A DNA stretch of 64,000 nucleotides from Aureitalea sp. L0-47 (GCF_026126405.1 NZ_JAFMTQ010000010.1:60473-124472); one strand, 5' to 3'; shown: positions 44,913-53,042, counted from the first letter of the stretch. Translations and numbers: made by a program. Notes: generated by a model not told the origin, from the sequence alone.

Positions 44913-45011
44913 TTCCAATTAACAAATATCAATCACAAATAAAATTCAAAAGGTCAATTTTCAACTTACAGCATTGGAGCTTGGGAGTTGGAAATTATTT
45001 GATAATTGGAA
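44913..45011. repeat. AT-rich dispersed intergenic element, copy 2 (long inverted repeat)
   Basis: 17-nt arms at 44913-44929 and 44995-45011 are inverted copies with two mismatches; nested 9-nt arms lie at 44957-44965 and 44987-44995. The motifs AACAAATATCAA (44921-44932) and GTTGGAAATTATTTG (44987-45001) recur in copy 1 at 15779-15839. Both copies sit between convergent genes. Confidence 0.65.
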
Positions 45012-45030
45012 GTTGAGATCTGTTATTTCA

Positions 45031-45846
45031 CTACACCGCCACGTCGTACTCTCTGAGCGCGTCGTTCAATGAAGTTTTCTTATTCGTACTTTCCTTCCGC
45101 TTACCAATTATCAATGCACAAGGCACCTGGTATTCTCCGGCAGGAAATTTCTTAGTGTAACTTCCAGGGATCACCACGGAGCGAGAAGGAACCCTTCCTT
45201 TCATCTCAATCGGTTCATCTCCGGTTACATCTATGATTTTAGTCGAAGCGGTAAGCACAACATTCGCACCAAGTACAGCTTCTTTTTCAACACGTACCCC
45301 TTCAACAACGATACATCGAGAACCTATAAAACAGTTGTCCTCTATGATTACTGGAGCAGCCTGAAGTGGTTCCAAAACACCACCAATTCCCACACCTCCA
45401 CTGAGATGTACATTCTTACCGATCTGTGCGCAACTACCTACGGTAGCCCAGGTGTCCACCATGGTTCCTTCATCCACATAGGCCCCTATATTCACATAAC
45501 TCGGCATCATGATAACACCTTTTGAAATATAGGCACCATGCCTTGCCACGGCATGTGGAACAACCCTGATTCCTTTTGCTTGGTAGCCTTTCTTTAGTGG
45601 GATCTTATCGTGATATTCGAAGATCCCGGCCTCCATGGTCTCCATTTTCTGAATGGGGAAATAAAGCACCACCGCCTTCTTAACCCATTCATTCACCTGC
45701 CAGCCGCTTTCGGTTGGTTCTGCGCAACGCAGTTCGCCTTCGTCGCAGAGTCGGACGACCTCTCGAATCGTGCTTATGGTATCAGGATCGGTTAGAAGGG
45801 AGCGATCATCCCAGGCTTTTTCAATGATATTTTGAAGGTTGTTCAT
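45031..45846 (-). CDS. dapD: Tetrahydrodipicolinate N-succinyltransferase
   Basis: Succinylates tetrahydrodipicolinate in the diaminopimelate/lysine pathway that feeds lysA. The 271-residue protein (E. coli 274) starts at 45846 (MNNLQNIIEKAWDDRSLL). From about residue 110 it has a left-handed beta-helix of hexapeptide repeats (VNIGAYVDEGTMVDTWATVGSCAQIGKNVHLSGG) and the CoA-binding VEVEGVRV-like VVEGVRVEKEAVLGANV. Key residues are intact. It diverges from ruvX; both have perfect -7 boxes in the shared 94-bp gap. Confidence 0.96.
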   Translation of the reverse strand: MNNLQNIIEKAWDDRSLLTDPDTISTIREVVRLCDEGELRCAEPTESGWQVNEWVKKAVVLYFPIQKMETMEAGIFEYHDKIPLKKGYQAKGIRVVPHAVARHGAYISKGVIMMPSYVNIGAYVDEGTMVDTWATVGSCAQIGKNVHLSGGVGIGGVLEPLQAAPVIIEDNCFIGSRCIVVEGVRVEKEAVLGANVVLTASTKIIDVTGDEPIEMKGRVPSRSVVIPGSYTKKFPAGEYQVPCALIIGKRKESTNKKTSLNDALREYDVAV

Positions 45847-45864
45847 GTTTTTTTTCAATTTGAA

Positions 45865-45872
45865 CAAAGATA
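45865..45872 (-). promoter_or_regulatory. Predicted -7 box of dapD
   Basis: A perfect TATCTTTG on the minus strand, 18 nt before the dapD ATG at 45846. It supports 45846 rather than the upstream in-frame start at 45867. Confidence 0.5.
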
Positions 45873-45924
45873 CAGCCTGCCGTTAAATCCGTTGTAAATT
45901 TTAGCATACTATTTAACAAATCGG

Positions 45925-45932
45925 TATTTTTG
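45925..45932 (+). promoter_or_regulatory. Predicted -7 box of ruvX
   Basis: A perfect TATTTTTG ending 8 nt before the ruvX ATG at 45941, so the leader should be only a few bases. Confidence 0.5.
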
Positions 45933-45940
45933 CGCCAACT

Positions 45941-46354
45941 ATGGGTCGCATTCTGGCATTAGATTATGGAACCAAACGTACAGGGGTCGCGGTGACAGAT
46001 GAACTTCAGATCATCGCCTCCGGATTAACTACGGTTCCAACAAAAGAACTTCAGTCTTTTCTCGCAAAATATTTTTCCGAAGAGACCGTGGAACTTGTGC
46101 TAGTTGGCGAACCAAAGCAAAAAGATGGCACGCATAGTGCCGTAGAAGAAGAAATACAAAAATTTCTAAAGGACTTCGTAGTAAAGTTTCCTGAGATGGA
46201 AGTGAAACGAGTGGACGAACGGTACAGCAGTAAGATGGCGTTTCAGACTATGATCGACAGCGGACTTAAAAAAAAGCAACGAAGAGATAAGGCCTTGATT
46301 GATGAGATAAGCGCGACCATCATTCTTCAGGATTATATTTATTTTAGAAGTTAG
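45941..46354 (+). CDS. ruvX: RuvX/YqgF RNase H-like protein
   Basis: A putative Holliday-junction resolvase or pre-16S rRNA nuclease; recent work favours 16S maturation. At 137 residues it matches E. coli YqgF (138). The RNase H-fold acidic residues are in LALDYGTKRTGVAV, the VLVGEPKQKDG block and VDERYSSKMA, and the ending KALIDEISATIILQDYI is typical. Its last codons and stop (TAG at 46352-46354) are inside a (TTAGAAG)n repeat, so the final residues FRS come from repeat sequence. Confidence 0.93.
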   Translation: MGRILALDYGTKRTGVAVTDELQIIASGLTTVPTKELQSFLAKYFSEETVELVLVGEPKQKDGTHSAVEEEIQKFLKDFVVKFPEMEVKRVDERYSSKMAFQTMIDSGLKKKQRRDKALIDEISATIILQDYIYFRS

Positions 46355-46406
46355 AAGTTAGAAGTTAGAAGTTAGAAGTTAGAAGTTAGAAGTTGGAAGT
46401 TAGGAT
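46344..46406. repeat. (TTAGAAG)n heptamer array at the end of ruvX
   Basis: Seven perfect TTAGAAG units (46344-46392), then TTGGAAG and TTAGGAT. The array begins in the last codons of ruvX and the stop codon is in the second unit. Confidence 0.9.
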
Positions 46407-46430
46407 ATAGATATTTCAAACAAGTTTATA

Positions 46431-46472
46431 AACACCCAACACCCAACACCGAACACTGAACACTGAACAACA
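46431..46472. repeat. (AACACYS)n heptamer array before def
   Basis: AACACCC, AACACCC, AACACCG, AACACTG, AACACTG, AACAACA: six 7-bp units in the leader of def, C/A-rich on the + strand and opposite in strand bias to the TTAGAAG array 25 bp upstream. Confidence 0.85.
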
Positions 46473-46488
46473 AACATTAAAAGTTTAT

Positions 46489-47079
46489 ATGACATTACCT
46501 ATCGTAGCATACGGGGATCCTGTTTTACGAAAGAAAACAAAAGAAATAGACTCGGACTATCCCAATTTTGCAGGCTTGCTCGAAAATATGTTCGAGACCA
46601 TGTACGGTGCAAGAGGGATTGGTTTGGCCGCTCCGCAAGTAGGATTACCGATAAGGCTCTTCATTGTGGATGCTACACCCTTCGAAGACGACGACGATCT
46701 TTCCGAAGCGGAAAGAGAATACTGTTCTACCTTCAAAAAGGTCTTTATCAACGCGAAGATACTGGAGGAGGAAGGAGACGAGTGGGCTTTTAACGAAGGC
46801 TGCCTGAGTATTCCGGATATCAACGAGGATGTATTCAGACAACCACAGATCACCATGGAATATCTGGATGAGAACTTCGGAAAACACACGGAGACTTTCG
46901 ACGGCATCGTGGCGCGGATCATTCAGCATGAGTACGACCACATTGAAGGAGTTTTGTTTACCGATAAACTTTCTCCACTTAAAAAACGCTTGATCAAAGG
47001 AAAGTTGGCGAATATTTCAAAAGGAAAGATCGATGTGTCTTATCGCATGCGATTCCCGAACGCGAAAAAGAAACGTTAA
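46489..47079 (+). CDS. def: Peptide deformylase
   Basis: Removes the N-terminal formyl group from new proteins. It is 196 residues, longer than E. coli Def (169) because of an acidic insertion (DATPFEDDDDLSEAERE). The three motifs are intact: GIGLAAPQVG, EGCLSIP (Cys metal ligand) and HEYDHIEG (two His ligands and catalytic Glu), the last reading QHEYDHIEG here. It sits after a heptamer array that fills the ruvX-def gap. Confidence 0.97.
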   Translation: MTLPIVAYGDPVLRKKTKEIDSDYPNFAGLLENMFETMYGARGIGLAAPQVGLPIRLFIVDATPFEDDDDLSEAEREYCSTFKKVFINAKILEEEGDEWAFNEGCLSIPDINEDVFRQPQITMEYLDENFGKHTETFDGIVARIIQHEYDHIEGVLFTDKLSPLKKRLIKGKLANISKGKIDVSYRMRFPNAKKKR

Positions 47080-47084
47080 TGCCC

Positions 47085-47115
47085 TTGCATAACTAAAAGT
47101 TAGGGTAGATATTTG
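47085..47115 (+). promoter_or_regulatory. Possible promoter of the DUF5606 gene
   Basis: TTG at 47085-47087, a 20-bp spacer and GATATTTG at 47108-47115 (one mismatch to TAnnTTTG). Confidence 0.35.
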
Positions 47116-47136
47116 CCGCCGTAAATTGGTAAAAAA

Positions 47137-47547
47137 ATGAGCTTAGAGAAAATTCTTTCTATTTCCGGTAAACCGGGTCTTTACGAACTCAAAACACAAA
47201 CACGAAGTGGCTTCCTGGCCGAATCCCTGATCGACGGGAAGAAGATCAGTGTTAGCGGCCGTCATAACGTAAGCTTACTCTCCGAGATCGCCATTTACAC
47301 GCTTACGGAAGAAGTTCCGCTAGGAAAGGTTTTTTCGAAGATCTCCGAAAAGGAAAACGGGGGTCCTGCTATCAACCACAAGTCGTCCAAAGATGAACTG
47401 GAGGAGTATTTCTTCGAAGTGCTGCCAGATTACGATGAGGATAGGGTATATCCAAGCGATATCAAAAAAGTGGTACAATGGTACAATTTGCTCCAGAAGA
47501 GCGGTGTTACCCAGTTCACTGCTGAAGATGCTTCAGAAGAGGAATAA
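47137..47547 (+). CDS. DUF5606 family protein
   Basis: A 136-residue cytoplasmic protein with an N-terminal ~50-residue SH3/Tudor-like beta domain (ILSISGKPGLYELKTQTRSGFLAESLIDGKKISVSG), then ALYTLTEEVPLGKVF-like sequence and a C-terminal helical part with YPSDIKKVVQWYNLL. The family is conserved in Bacteroidota, nearly always between def and mazG, as here. Function unknown; the constant place between def and mazG suggests a housekeeping role. Confidence 0.85.
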   Translation: MSLEKILSISGKPGLYELKTQTRSGFLAESLIDGKKISVSGRHNVSLLSEIAIYTLTEEVPLGKVFSKISEKENGGPAINHKSSKDELEEYFFEVLPDYDEDRVYPSDIKKVVQWYNLLQKSGVTQFTAEDASEEE

Positions 47548-47603
47548 CCGTTCTTTGTTAATCACTTTTAATAACTCTTTTTACTTCTGAATTGCTTTTA
47601 AAT

Positions 47604-47611
47604 TAGCTTTG
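47604..47611 (+). promoter_or_regulatory. Predicted -7 box of mazG
   Basis: A perfect TAGCTTTG ending 4 nt before the mazG ATG at 47616, so the transcript should be leaderless. Confidence 0.45.
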
Positions 47612-47615
47612 TTCT

Positions 47616-48389
47616 ATGAACTCCAGAGAACAACAGTTACAGGCTTTCGATCGCTTACTCACCATCATGGATGAGCTTAGGGAGCAGTGCCCGTGGGACA
47701 AAAAACAAACCATGGAATCCCTGCGGCATCTTACCATCGAGGAAACCTACGAATTGGGCGATGCCATCCTGGAAAATGATCTTTCCGAAGTAAAAAAAGA
47801 ACTGGGCGACCTGTTGCTGCATATCGTTTTCTATGCCCGTATCGGTAGTGAGACGAACGATTTCGACATAGCCGATGTGGCCAATGATATCTGTGAGAAA
47901 TTGATCGCTCGTCATCCCCATATCTATGGAGACGTCACCGTGGCCGATGAAGAGGAGGTAAAGCAAAACTGGGAGAACCTAAAACTCAAGGAAGGTAAGA
48001 AAAGTGTGCTGGAAGGGGTCCCGAATTCACTTCCGGCCCTGGTAAAGGCTAATAGAATACAGGATAAAGTAGCCGGAGTTGGTTTCGACTGGGAAGAACC
48101 GCAGCAGGTGTTTGAAAAGCTGAAGGAGGAACTGGAAGAATTGCAACACGAAGTTAAAGAAGGTAATAAGCAACATATTGAATCCGAATTTGGGGATGTC
48201 CTCTTCTCCATGATCAACTACGCTCGTTTTCTGAAAGTAGATCCCGAAAATGCCCTTGAGCGCACCAATAAGAAATTCATAAAACGTTTTCAGTACCTGG
48301 AAGGGAAGGCTAAGGAACTCGGAAAATCTCTCAAAGAGATGACCCTCGCCGAGATGGATGTGTACTGGGAAGAGGCCAAGAAGAGTTAG
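47616..48389 (+). CDS. mazG: Nucleoside triphosphate pyrophosphohydrolase MazG
   Basis: Hydrolyses non-canonical or excess NTPs to NMP and pyrophosphate. The 257-residue protein (E. coli 263) has two MazG domains. The first has CPWDKKQTMESLRHLTIEETYELGDAI with the E-x-x-E...E-x-x-D metal motif, ending KKELGDLLLHIVFYA. The second has ELEELQHEV and SEFGDVLFSMINYAR. Two intact domains match the full-length form. The gene is followed by an octamer-heptamer array and then a convergent methyltransferase gene. Confidence 0.96.
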   Translation: MNSREQQLQAFDRLLTIMDELREQCPWDKKQTMESLRHLTIEETYELGDAILENDLSEVKKELGDLLLHIVFYARIGSETNDFDIADVANDICEKLIARHPHIYGDVTVADEEEVKQNWENLKLKEGKKSVLEGVPNSLPALVKANRIQDKVAGVGFDWEEPQQVFEKLKEELEELQHEVKEGNKQHIESEFGDVLFSMINYARFLKVDPENALERTNKKFIKRFQYLEGKAKELGKSLKEMTLAEMDVYWEEAKKS

Positions 48390-48390
48390 G

Positions 48391-48422
48391 GTTGTTGATT
48401 CGTTGATTTGTTTATTCGTTTA
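48391..48422. repeat. 8-bp repeat array after mazG
   Basis: Four consecutive 8-mers GTTGTTGA, TTCGTTGA, TTTGTTTA, TTCGTTTA (consensus TTYGTTKA) start one base after the mazG stop codon. Confidence 0.65.
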
Positions 48423-48423
48423 A

Positions 48424-48486
48424 ACTCACAACCGACAACCGACAACCGACAACCGACAACTAACAACTATCAACCCGCAACCCGAT
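48424..48486. repeat. 7-bp repeat array (ACCGACA)n
   Basis: ACTCACA, four perfect ACCGACA units (48431-48458), ACTAACA, ACTATCA, ACCCGCA, ACCCGAT. The strand composition (C/A-rich) is opposite to the preceding 8-bp array. Confidence 0.8.
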
Positions 48487-48521
48487 AACTCACATCGAAC
48501 AAAACATTCATTCATTCAGTT

Positions 48522-49151
48522 TTAGATGGAAAAGATGATCAAACGGTCTCTCGTGATGAGTTCGGCAAACCCTGTATCTTCCTTGATAAAAGTAAGATTC
48601 TCTTCAGAATAAAAAATCACATGCGTCGGGTCGTCCTTATAATACCATTTGTCGAAATTCACCTCAGGTAGGGGATCTGTCATGCAGAAGAGTCGGCCAC
48701 CGGGTTTTAATAGTCGCCTTAACATTAGAAATTCTTCCTGGGGACGGTGAAAATGTTCAATTACTTCACAGCACACTATGAAATCATAGTTTTTGTTAAG
48801 CACTTCCCTATCCGGATGAAAGAAGGGGTCGTACAATTCGATCGCATAGCCATGATCACCTAGCACTTTAGCAATCACGGGACCTGTACCTGCTCCGAAA
48901 TCCAAACCAGTGGCTCCTTTTGTAAAATACTTCTGAACGGCTTCGGTAATGGGCGACACGAATTCCTGGTAACCAGGATCGTTCACGTCGTTATTGTGCG
49001 TAAGGTAGCGTTCTCTCTCTTCCGAAGGACTGGGAAAATTCGCGGGATCGCGAAATACTGTTCCGCAGTTAAAACATTCAAAGAATTTGTGTAAGCTATC
49101 CCCGAAATACGGCGCCGTACTTTCACTATGGCAAAGCAGGCAGGAAGTCAT
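48522..49151 (-). CDS. Methyltransferase with N-terminal zinc-ribbon-like motif
   Basis: A 209-residue protein. The N terminus holds CLLCHSE, then CFNCGTVF, two C-x-x-C pairs that would bind zinc, as in SAM methyltransferases of the sugar-processing and translation-modifying groups. The methyltransferase core has GLDFGAGTGPVIAKVLG, IELYDPFF, YDFIVCCEVIEHFHRPQEEF and LKPGGRLFCMT. It starts 2 nt after the DUF349 gene stops, so the two are read together. Substrate unknown. Confidence 0.88.
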   Translation of the reverse strand: MTSCLLCHSESTAPYFGDSLHKFFECFNCGTVFRDPANFPSPSEERERYLTHNNDVNDPGYQEFVSPITEAVQKYFTKGATGLDFGAGTGPVIAKVLGDHGYAIELYDPFFHPDREVLNKNYDFIVCCEVIEHFHRPQEEFLMLRRLLKPGGRLFCMTDPLPEVNFDKWYYKDDPTHVIFYSEENLTFIKEDTGFAELITRDRLIIFSI

Positions 49152-49153
49152 GA

Positions 49154-51196
49154 TCAGGCGTTTCTAACTTTCTTGATACGCTTCAGTTTGGCTTTCCAAA
49201 CTTCCAGCTGTTCCTTGTGTCGAGCAATGTTTTTGTGAACTTCCTGAACAAGTGGATTCGAGTCATCGACATGTTGGAAGAATCCTAAGTTATTTTCAAG
49301 TTGATTGATCTCGTGTTTGGTTTCGTCGATCTTCTTGGAAATGAAGAAATGCTCGTTCTTCAATTTGCGCTCGTCCTCCTGGGAAACCATGGTGTTGAGT
49401 TTATTCTCAAACTTGATCATCTCAGTCTCCTTCTTGTTCAGATCCAGTTTTCCAAACAACGTATCCAGCGCCTTGTTGAACTGTTGTTCAATGGATTTTT
49501 TCTTAAATGGTACACGTCCAACGCCCTTCCATTCCTTGATCTTCTCCTTGATAAGAGCCAGGTCATCTTCCTTGTTTCCACTAAGTTCGAGGGATTTTAT
49601 CGCCTCAAGAAGTTTGGTTTTGGTTTCGTAATGCGCTTCTTCTTCCTTGCTGGCTGCGTTTTTCTGACTGTGCAACCTGTCGAAATAATGATTACACGCA
49701 TCCTTGAATTCCTTCCAGATCTTGTCGCTCTCTTTTCTGGGCACATGACCGATCTTTTTCCAGTCGGACTGTATCTTTTTCATCAATGGAGTGACTGCTT
49801 CGTAGTCATCACTGTCTTTATTCTCCTGTGCGATCTTGATGAGTTCTCTTTTCTTTTCAAGATTGGTATACTGATCTTTCTTCTGGTTCTTATAAAAAGC
49901 GTTCTTCTCCTTATTAAAACTTCGTGTGGCTTCCTTAAAACTGTTCCAGATTTCTTTATTACTAGTCCTTGGTACTTTACCGATCTCGAAGTATTTGTCC
50001 CTTAATGCCTGAACTTTCTTTATTGCGTTCTGCCATCCCTGGTGACTTGGTTTGGCACCGGAGGTGATCTCGCTGATCTCCAAAACGATCTTTTGTTTCG
50101 CTGCGAGGTTTTCCTCGAAAGAGGACTCCATGGCTTTCATATATTCCGAACGGCGGTCGTGAATGACTTTTGTTGCCTCGCTGAATTTGTCCCATACGTC
50201 CTCCCGGTATTCTTTCGCAACAGGTCCGATATCTTCTTTCCACATTTTGTGAAGCATCTGCAGTTCCCGAAATGCTTTTGGGATATCTTCTTCCTGCTGA
50301 AGTTCTTCAGCCCTTGTGATAAGCTTTATCTTTTGCTCCAGGTTGTGTTTAAAGTCTAGATCTCGGAATTCCCGGTTGAGGTGAAGGAAGTCGTAAAAAT
50401 TCTCCACGTGGTGGCGATAGGTGTTCCAGATAAGGTTGTACTTATCCCTGGGGATTGGCCCCGCGGTATGCCACCTGTCCTGTATGTCTTTAAAATGCCT
50501 GTAGGTAGTGTTGATATTCTCTTCGGCGTTAAGTAATCCCTTCAACTCCTCGATGAGTTCCTGGCGTTTTTCCAGGTTGGCGTGAAGGTCTTTTTTTAAA
50601 TTTCTGAAATGCTCATTCCGCTTTTCCCTGTAATCAAAGAATAGAGAATTGAATGTCTTCTTCAGTGGTGTAGTAAAGTGGAAGTCGATAATATTTCCGC
50701 CTTCCTTTAGAAATTTTTCCTTTTCCTGTTCCAGTTCTTCATTGAACTTCGCATTGAACTCAGAACGTATCTCTTCAACATCATTTTTTATTCTTTGAAC
50801 GGGCTCGGTAGCAAGTAGATCCTTTAACGCTCCAATAAGCTCTTCTTTGGACAGGGTATGGTAATCAACCGCTTCTTCCTTTTCGTGTTCTTCGTGATGC
50901 TCTTCTTCATCCGAAGACTTCACCTCGTCCTCATCATCTCCATGATCATCCTCTTCGGAATCAGCTTCCGCTTCTTTTGAGTTCTCTTCTACAACCGATT
51001 CCTCTGCAGCCGGTTCTTCAACTGTCTTTTTCTCGGTTAGTTCCTTTTCCTCCTTGGTTTCTGCCGGTGATTCCTCGGCTACCTCCTCGACAGTTTCCTC
51101 CTGTTCCGCGGGCGCATCAGTGGTAGCAGCCTCGGGTTCTTTTTCTTCGGAATTTGATATAGGAAGGTCTTCTTTTGGCAATTTTTTGTCGGACAT
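49154..51196 (-). CDS. DUF349 coiled-coil repeat protein
   Basis: A 680-residue cytoplasmic protein; start at 51196 (MSDKKLPKEDLPIS). Residues ~1-115 are disordered and very acidic (Glu/Ala-rich, with a cluster of His and Glu: EEHHEEHEKEEA). From about residue 150 it is almost all helix. Four or five DUF349 repeats of ~70 residues can be read, each with a W near (I/V)-x-x-(L/M)-x-x-x-W and a G-x-(V/I)-P-(R/K) motif (AGPIPRDKYN, IGKVPRTSNKEIW, IGHVPRKESDKIW, VGRVPFKKK). Length and repeats are typical of Bacteroidota. Function unknown. Confidence 0.9.
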   Translation of the reverse strand: MSDKKLPKEDLPISNSEEKEPEAATTDAPAEQEETVEEVAEESPAETKEEKELTEKKTVEEPAAEESVVEENSKEAEADSEEDDHGDDEDEVKSSDEEEHHEEHEKEEAVDYHTLSKEELIGALKDLLATEPVQRIKNDVEEIRSEFNAKFNEELEQEKEKFLKEGGNIIDFHFTTPLKKTFNSLFFDYREKRNEHFRNLKKDLHANLEKRQELIEELKGLLNAEENINTTYRHFKDIQDRWHTAGPIPRDKYNLIWNTYRHHVENFYDFLHLNREFRDLDFKHNLEQKIKLITRAEELQQEEDIPKAFRELQMLHKMWKEDIGPVAKEYREDVWDKFSEATKVIHDRRSEYMKAMESSFEENLAAKQKIVLEISEITSGAKPSHQGWQNAIKKVQALRDKYFEIGKVPRTSNKEIWNSFKEATRSFNKEKNAFYKNQKKDQYTNLEKKRELIKIAQENKDSDDYEAVTPLMKKIQSDWKKIGHVPRKESDKIWKEFKDACNHYFDRLHSQKNAASKEEEAHYETKTKLLEAIKSLELSGNKEDDLALIKEKIKEWKGVGRVPFKKKSIEQQFNKALDTLFGKLDLNKKETEMIKFENKLNTMVSQEDERKLKNEHFFISKKIDETKHEINQLENNLGFFQHVDDSNPLVQEVHKNIARHKEQLEVWKAKLKRIKKVRNA

Positions 51197-51227
51197 CTGT
51201 TTCAATGTTAAAGTTCGAATATGGAAT

Positions 51228-51256
51228 GTAAGATAGTAACTACTATGCAAACGGCA
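51228..51256 (-). promoter_or_regulatory. Possible promoter of the DUF349 gene
   Basis: TTG, an 18-bp spacer and TATCTTAC on the minus strand (-7 box 51228-51235). A short GC hairpin CGGCA-AAGC-TGCCG (51251-51264) overlaps the upstream part and may also be a weak terminator for aroE. Confidence 0.35.
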
Positions 51257-51294
51257 AAGCTGCCGCTCTTATTTTGGGAGAATAGTAGGGAAAT

Positions 51295-52026
51295 TTAAGA
51301 ATTCCAAATTTTCCAGGCTTTTTGGGCCTGATATTCAAGCATTTTCAGCCCGTTGCTCACCCTTGCGCCCCTCACAAAGCCACGTTTCATAAACTCTGTT
51401 TCGGTGGGATTATAGATAAGGTCGAAGAGTACATGATCCTCACCAATATACTGATATGGAATGCGCGGACAGTCTTCAACATTGGGGGAAGTGCCTATTG
51501 GAGTACAATTAACAATTAGCAGGTGATCCTCCATTATTTCCCTGTCCAGGGAATCGTAAGAGATGGAGTCGATAGACGGTGTACGAGCGACAATTTCATA
51601 GTCAAATTCCATGGCATCAAGCACATAACTGATGGCTTTGGAAGCTCCTCCGGAACCCAGAATAAGAGCTGTCTTTTCCTTAATTGGGAAGTAGTCGGCT
51701 AATGCCTTCGCAAACCCGTAGTGATCCGTGTTATAGCCAATCAACTTGCCGTTCTTGCCAAATTTAATGGTGTTAACGGCTCCGATCTTTGCGGCCTCTT
51801 TATCTATTTTATCCAGGTAGGGGATGATCTCCTCCTTATAAGGTATCGTGACATTCAGGCCTTTTAAGCCTTCGGTTTTATATGTCAATTCAGGAAACAA
51901 GTCGAGGGATTCGAGTTCAAAATTGTGATAGGTAGCCTTTCGCTTTTCTTTCTCGAATTTATTCGTGAAGAAGGCCTTGGAAAATGAATGACTTAAGTCT
52001 TTACCTAACAATCCGTATTTAGCCAT
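51295..52026 (-). CDS. aroE: Shikimate dehydrogenase
   Basis: Reduces 3-dehydroshikimate with NADPH in aromatic amino-acid synthesis. The 243-residue protein (E. coli 272) has the substrate-binding SHSFSKAFFTNKF with conserved S/T, LNVTIPYKEEI with the catalytic Lys, TDHYGFAKAL with the catalytic Asp and the NADP loop LGSGGASKA. A C-terminal NGLKMLEYQAQKAW closes the fold. It overlaps the DUF368 gene by 8 nt at its start. Confidence 0.95.
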   Translation of the reverse strand: MAKYGLLGKDLSHSFSKAFFTNKFEKEKRKATYHNFELESLDLFPELTYKTEGLKGLNVTIPYKEEIIPYLDKIDKEAAKIGAVNTIKFGKNGKLIGYNTDHYGFAKALADYFPIKEKTALILGSGGASKAISYVLDAMEFDYEIVARTPSIDSISYDSLDREIMEDHLLIVNCTPIGTSPNVEDCPRIPYQYIGEDHVLFDLIYNPTETEFMKRGFVRGARVSNGLKMLEYQAQKAWKIWNS

Positions 52027-53041
52027 GGTCCGGGGTCCTGTGTTTTTGATACCAGTCTAAACTGAGTACGAGCAGGATTCCTACAATAATAAATAAAATT
52101 GCCCAAAGGGTTTCGAACGAAAATTCTGATGGCCAGAAACGCTCATAATCCTTTATGATAGCCGATCCATTAGCATCGTACATAATGTTGCCTAACTCGT
52201 CGTATTCGAATTTCTTGGTTTTCCACGGCCAGACAACACCCAGGGAGCCAGCAATAAAACCCATTATCACGGCGTAGGTGGCGTTATGATATCTTTTAAG
52301 AACATAGGCTAGCAGGTGGGACAATGAAACCAAACCTACTAACGAACCCAGGGAGAATACAACCAGTACTTTTAGCAATTGAATGCGAACGGGATCCGAT
52401 ACAAAACCGGTATCGCCCTGGAACAATTCAGCGAGTGTATCAAATAAAGCGTTCACCGAGTCTACCAGCAATAACACATAATTTCCTAGTAGGATCAGGA
52501 TAAACGACCCAGACAGGCCGGGTAATGTCATCCCGGACACTCCAATAATTCCGCAGAAAAAAACAAAGACCAGGTTGCTATTTTGAGTTGCCGGTTCCAG
52601 GAAACTAATACTAACACCTGCCAGGATTCCGAGTAAAAGGTAACCCAGGTACTTTCGGTTCCACTCTCCAAAGCCTTTGGCGATATAATAAATAGATCCG
52701 ACTATCATACCGAAGAATGCACTCCACACATACAACTCGTAGTGTACAATGAGATAATCCAGCAATTTGGAGACACTGAAGTAGCTGATCACCATCCCCA
52801 GGATAAGCAGACCAAGAAACCGACCATTGATATACTGAAAAAAGCTATTAAATCGCCCGTTGATGAAAAGCTTAAAGGCTTTGCGGTTTATCTTCTGAAG
52901 CGAATAGATAAATTCTTCATAAAACCCCGCCACAAAGGCCACCACCCCTCCCGACACACCGGGAACTTTGTTCGCAGCACCCATTGCTAGTCCTTTCATG
53001 ACTAGCCAGAATTGATCCCATAGCGAACGTTTCTCGTACAT
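52019..53041 (-). CDS. DUF368 membrane protein, copy 1
   Basis: A 340-residue inner-membrane protein with about eight helices. The DUF368 N-terminal signature MGAANKVPGVSGGVVAFVAGFYEEFI and the second ISGMTLPGLSGSFILILLGNY are present; internal symmetry of these two GxSGxxxxx blocks suggests a transporter-like inverted repeat. DUF368 proteins have been linked to recycling of undecaprenyl phosphate (PopT). It is a direct neighbour of a second copy (53043-54014) one base upstream, and overlaps aroE by 8 nt. Confidence 0.88.
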   Translation of the reverse strand: MYEKRSLWDQFWLVMKGLAMGAANKVPGVSGGVVAFVAGFYEEFIYSLQKINRKAFKLFINGRFNSFFQYINGRFLGLLILGMVISYFSVSKLLDYLIVHYELYVWSAFFGMIVGSIYYIAKGFGEWNRKYLGYLLLGILAGVSISFLEPATQNSNLVFVFFCGIIGVSGMTLPGLSGSFILILLGNYVLLLVDSVNALFDTLAELFQGDTGFVSDPVRIQLLKVLVVFSLGSLVGLVSLSHLLAYVLKRYHNATYAVIMGFIAGSLGVVWPWKTKKFEYDELGNIMYDANGSAIIKDYERFWPSEFSFETLWAILFIIVGILLVLSLDWYQKHRTPDHG

Positions 53042-53042
53042 C

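Noticed and set aside
49301..50005. A 234-codon open frame on the + strand opposite the DUF349 gene
   Set aside because: It lies antisense to a well-supported conserved gene, is Leu/Phe/Val-rich as expected from the reverse of Glu/Lys codons, and has no promoter or motif.
51251..51264. CGGCA-AAGC-TGCCG hairpin as a firm terminator for aroE
   Set aside because: The stem is only 5 bp and the T-tract is short; it also overlaps a possible DUF349 promoter, so I mention it only as weak evidence.
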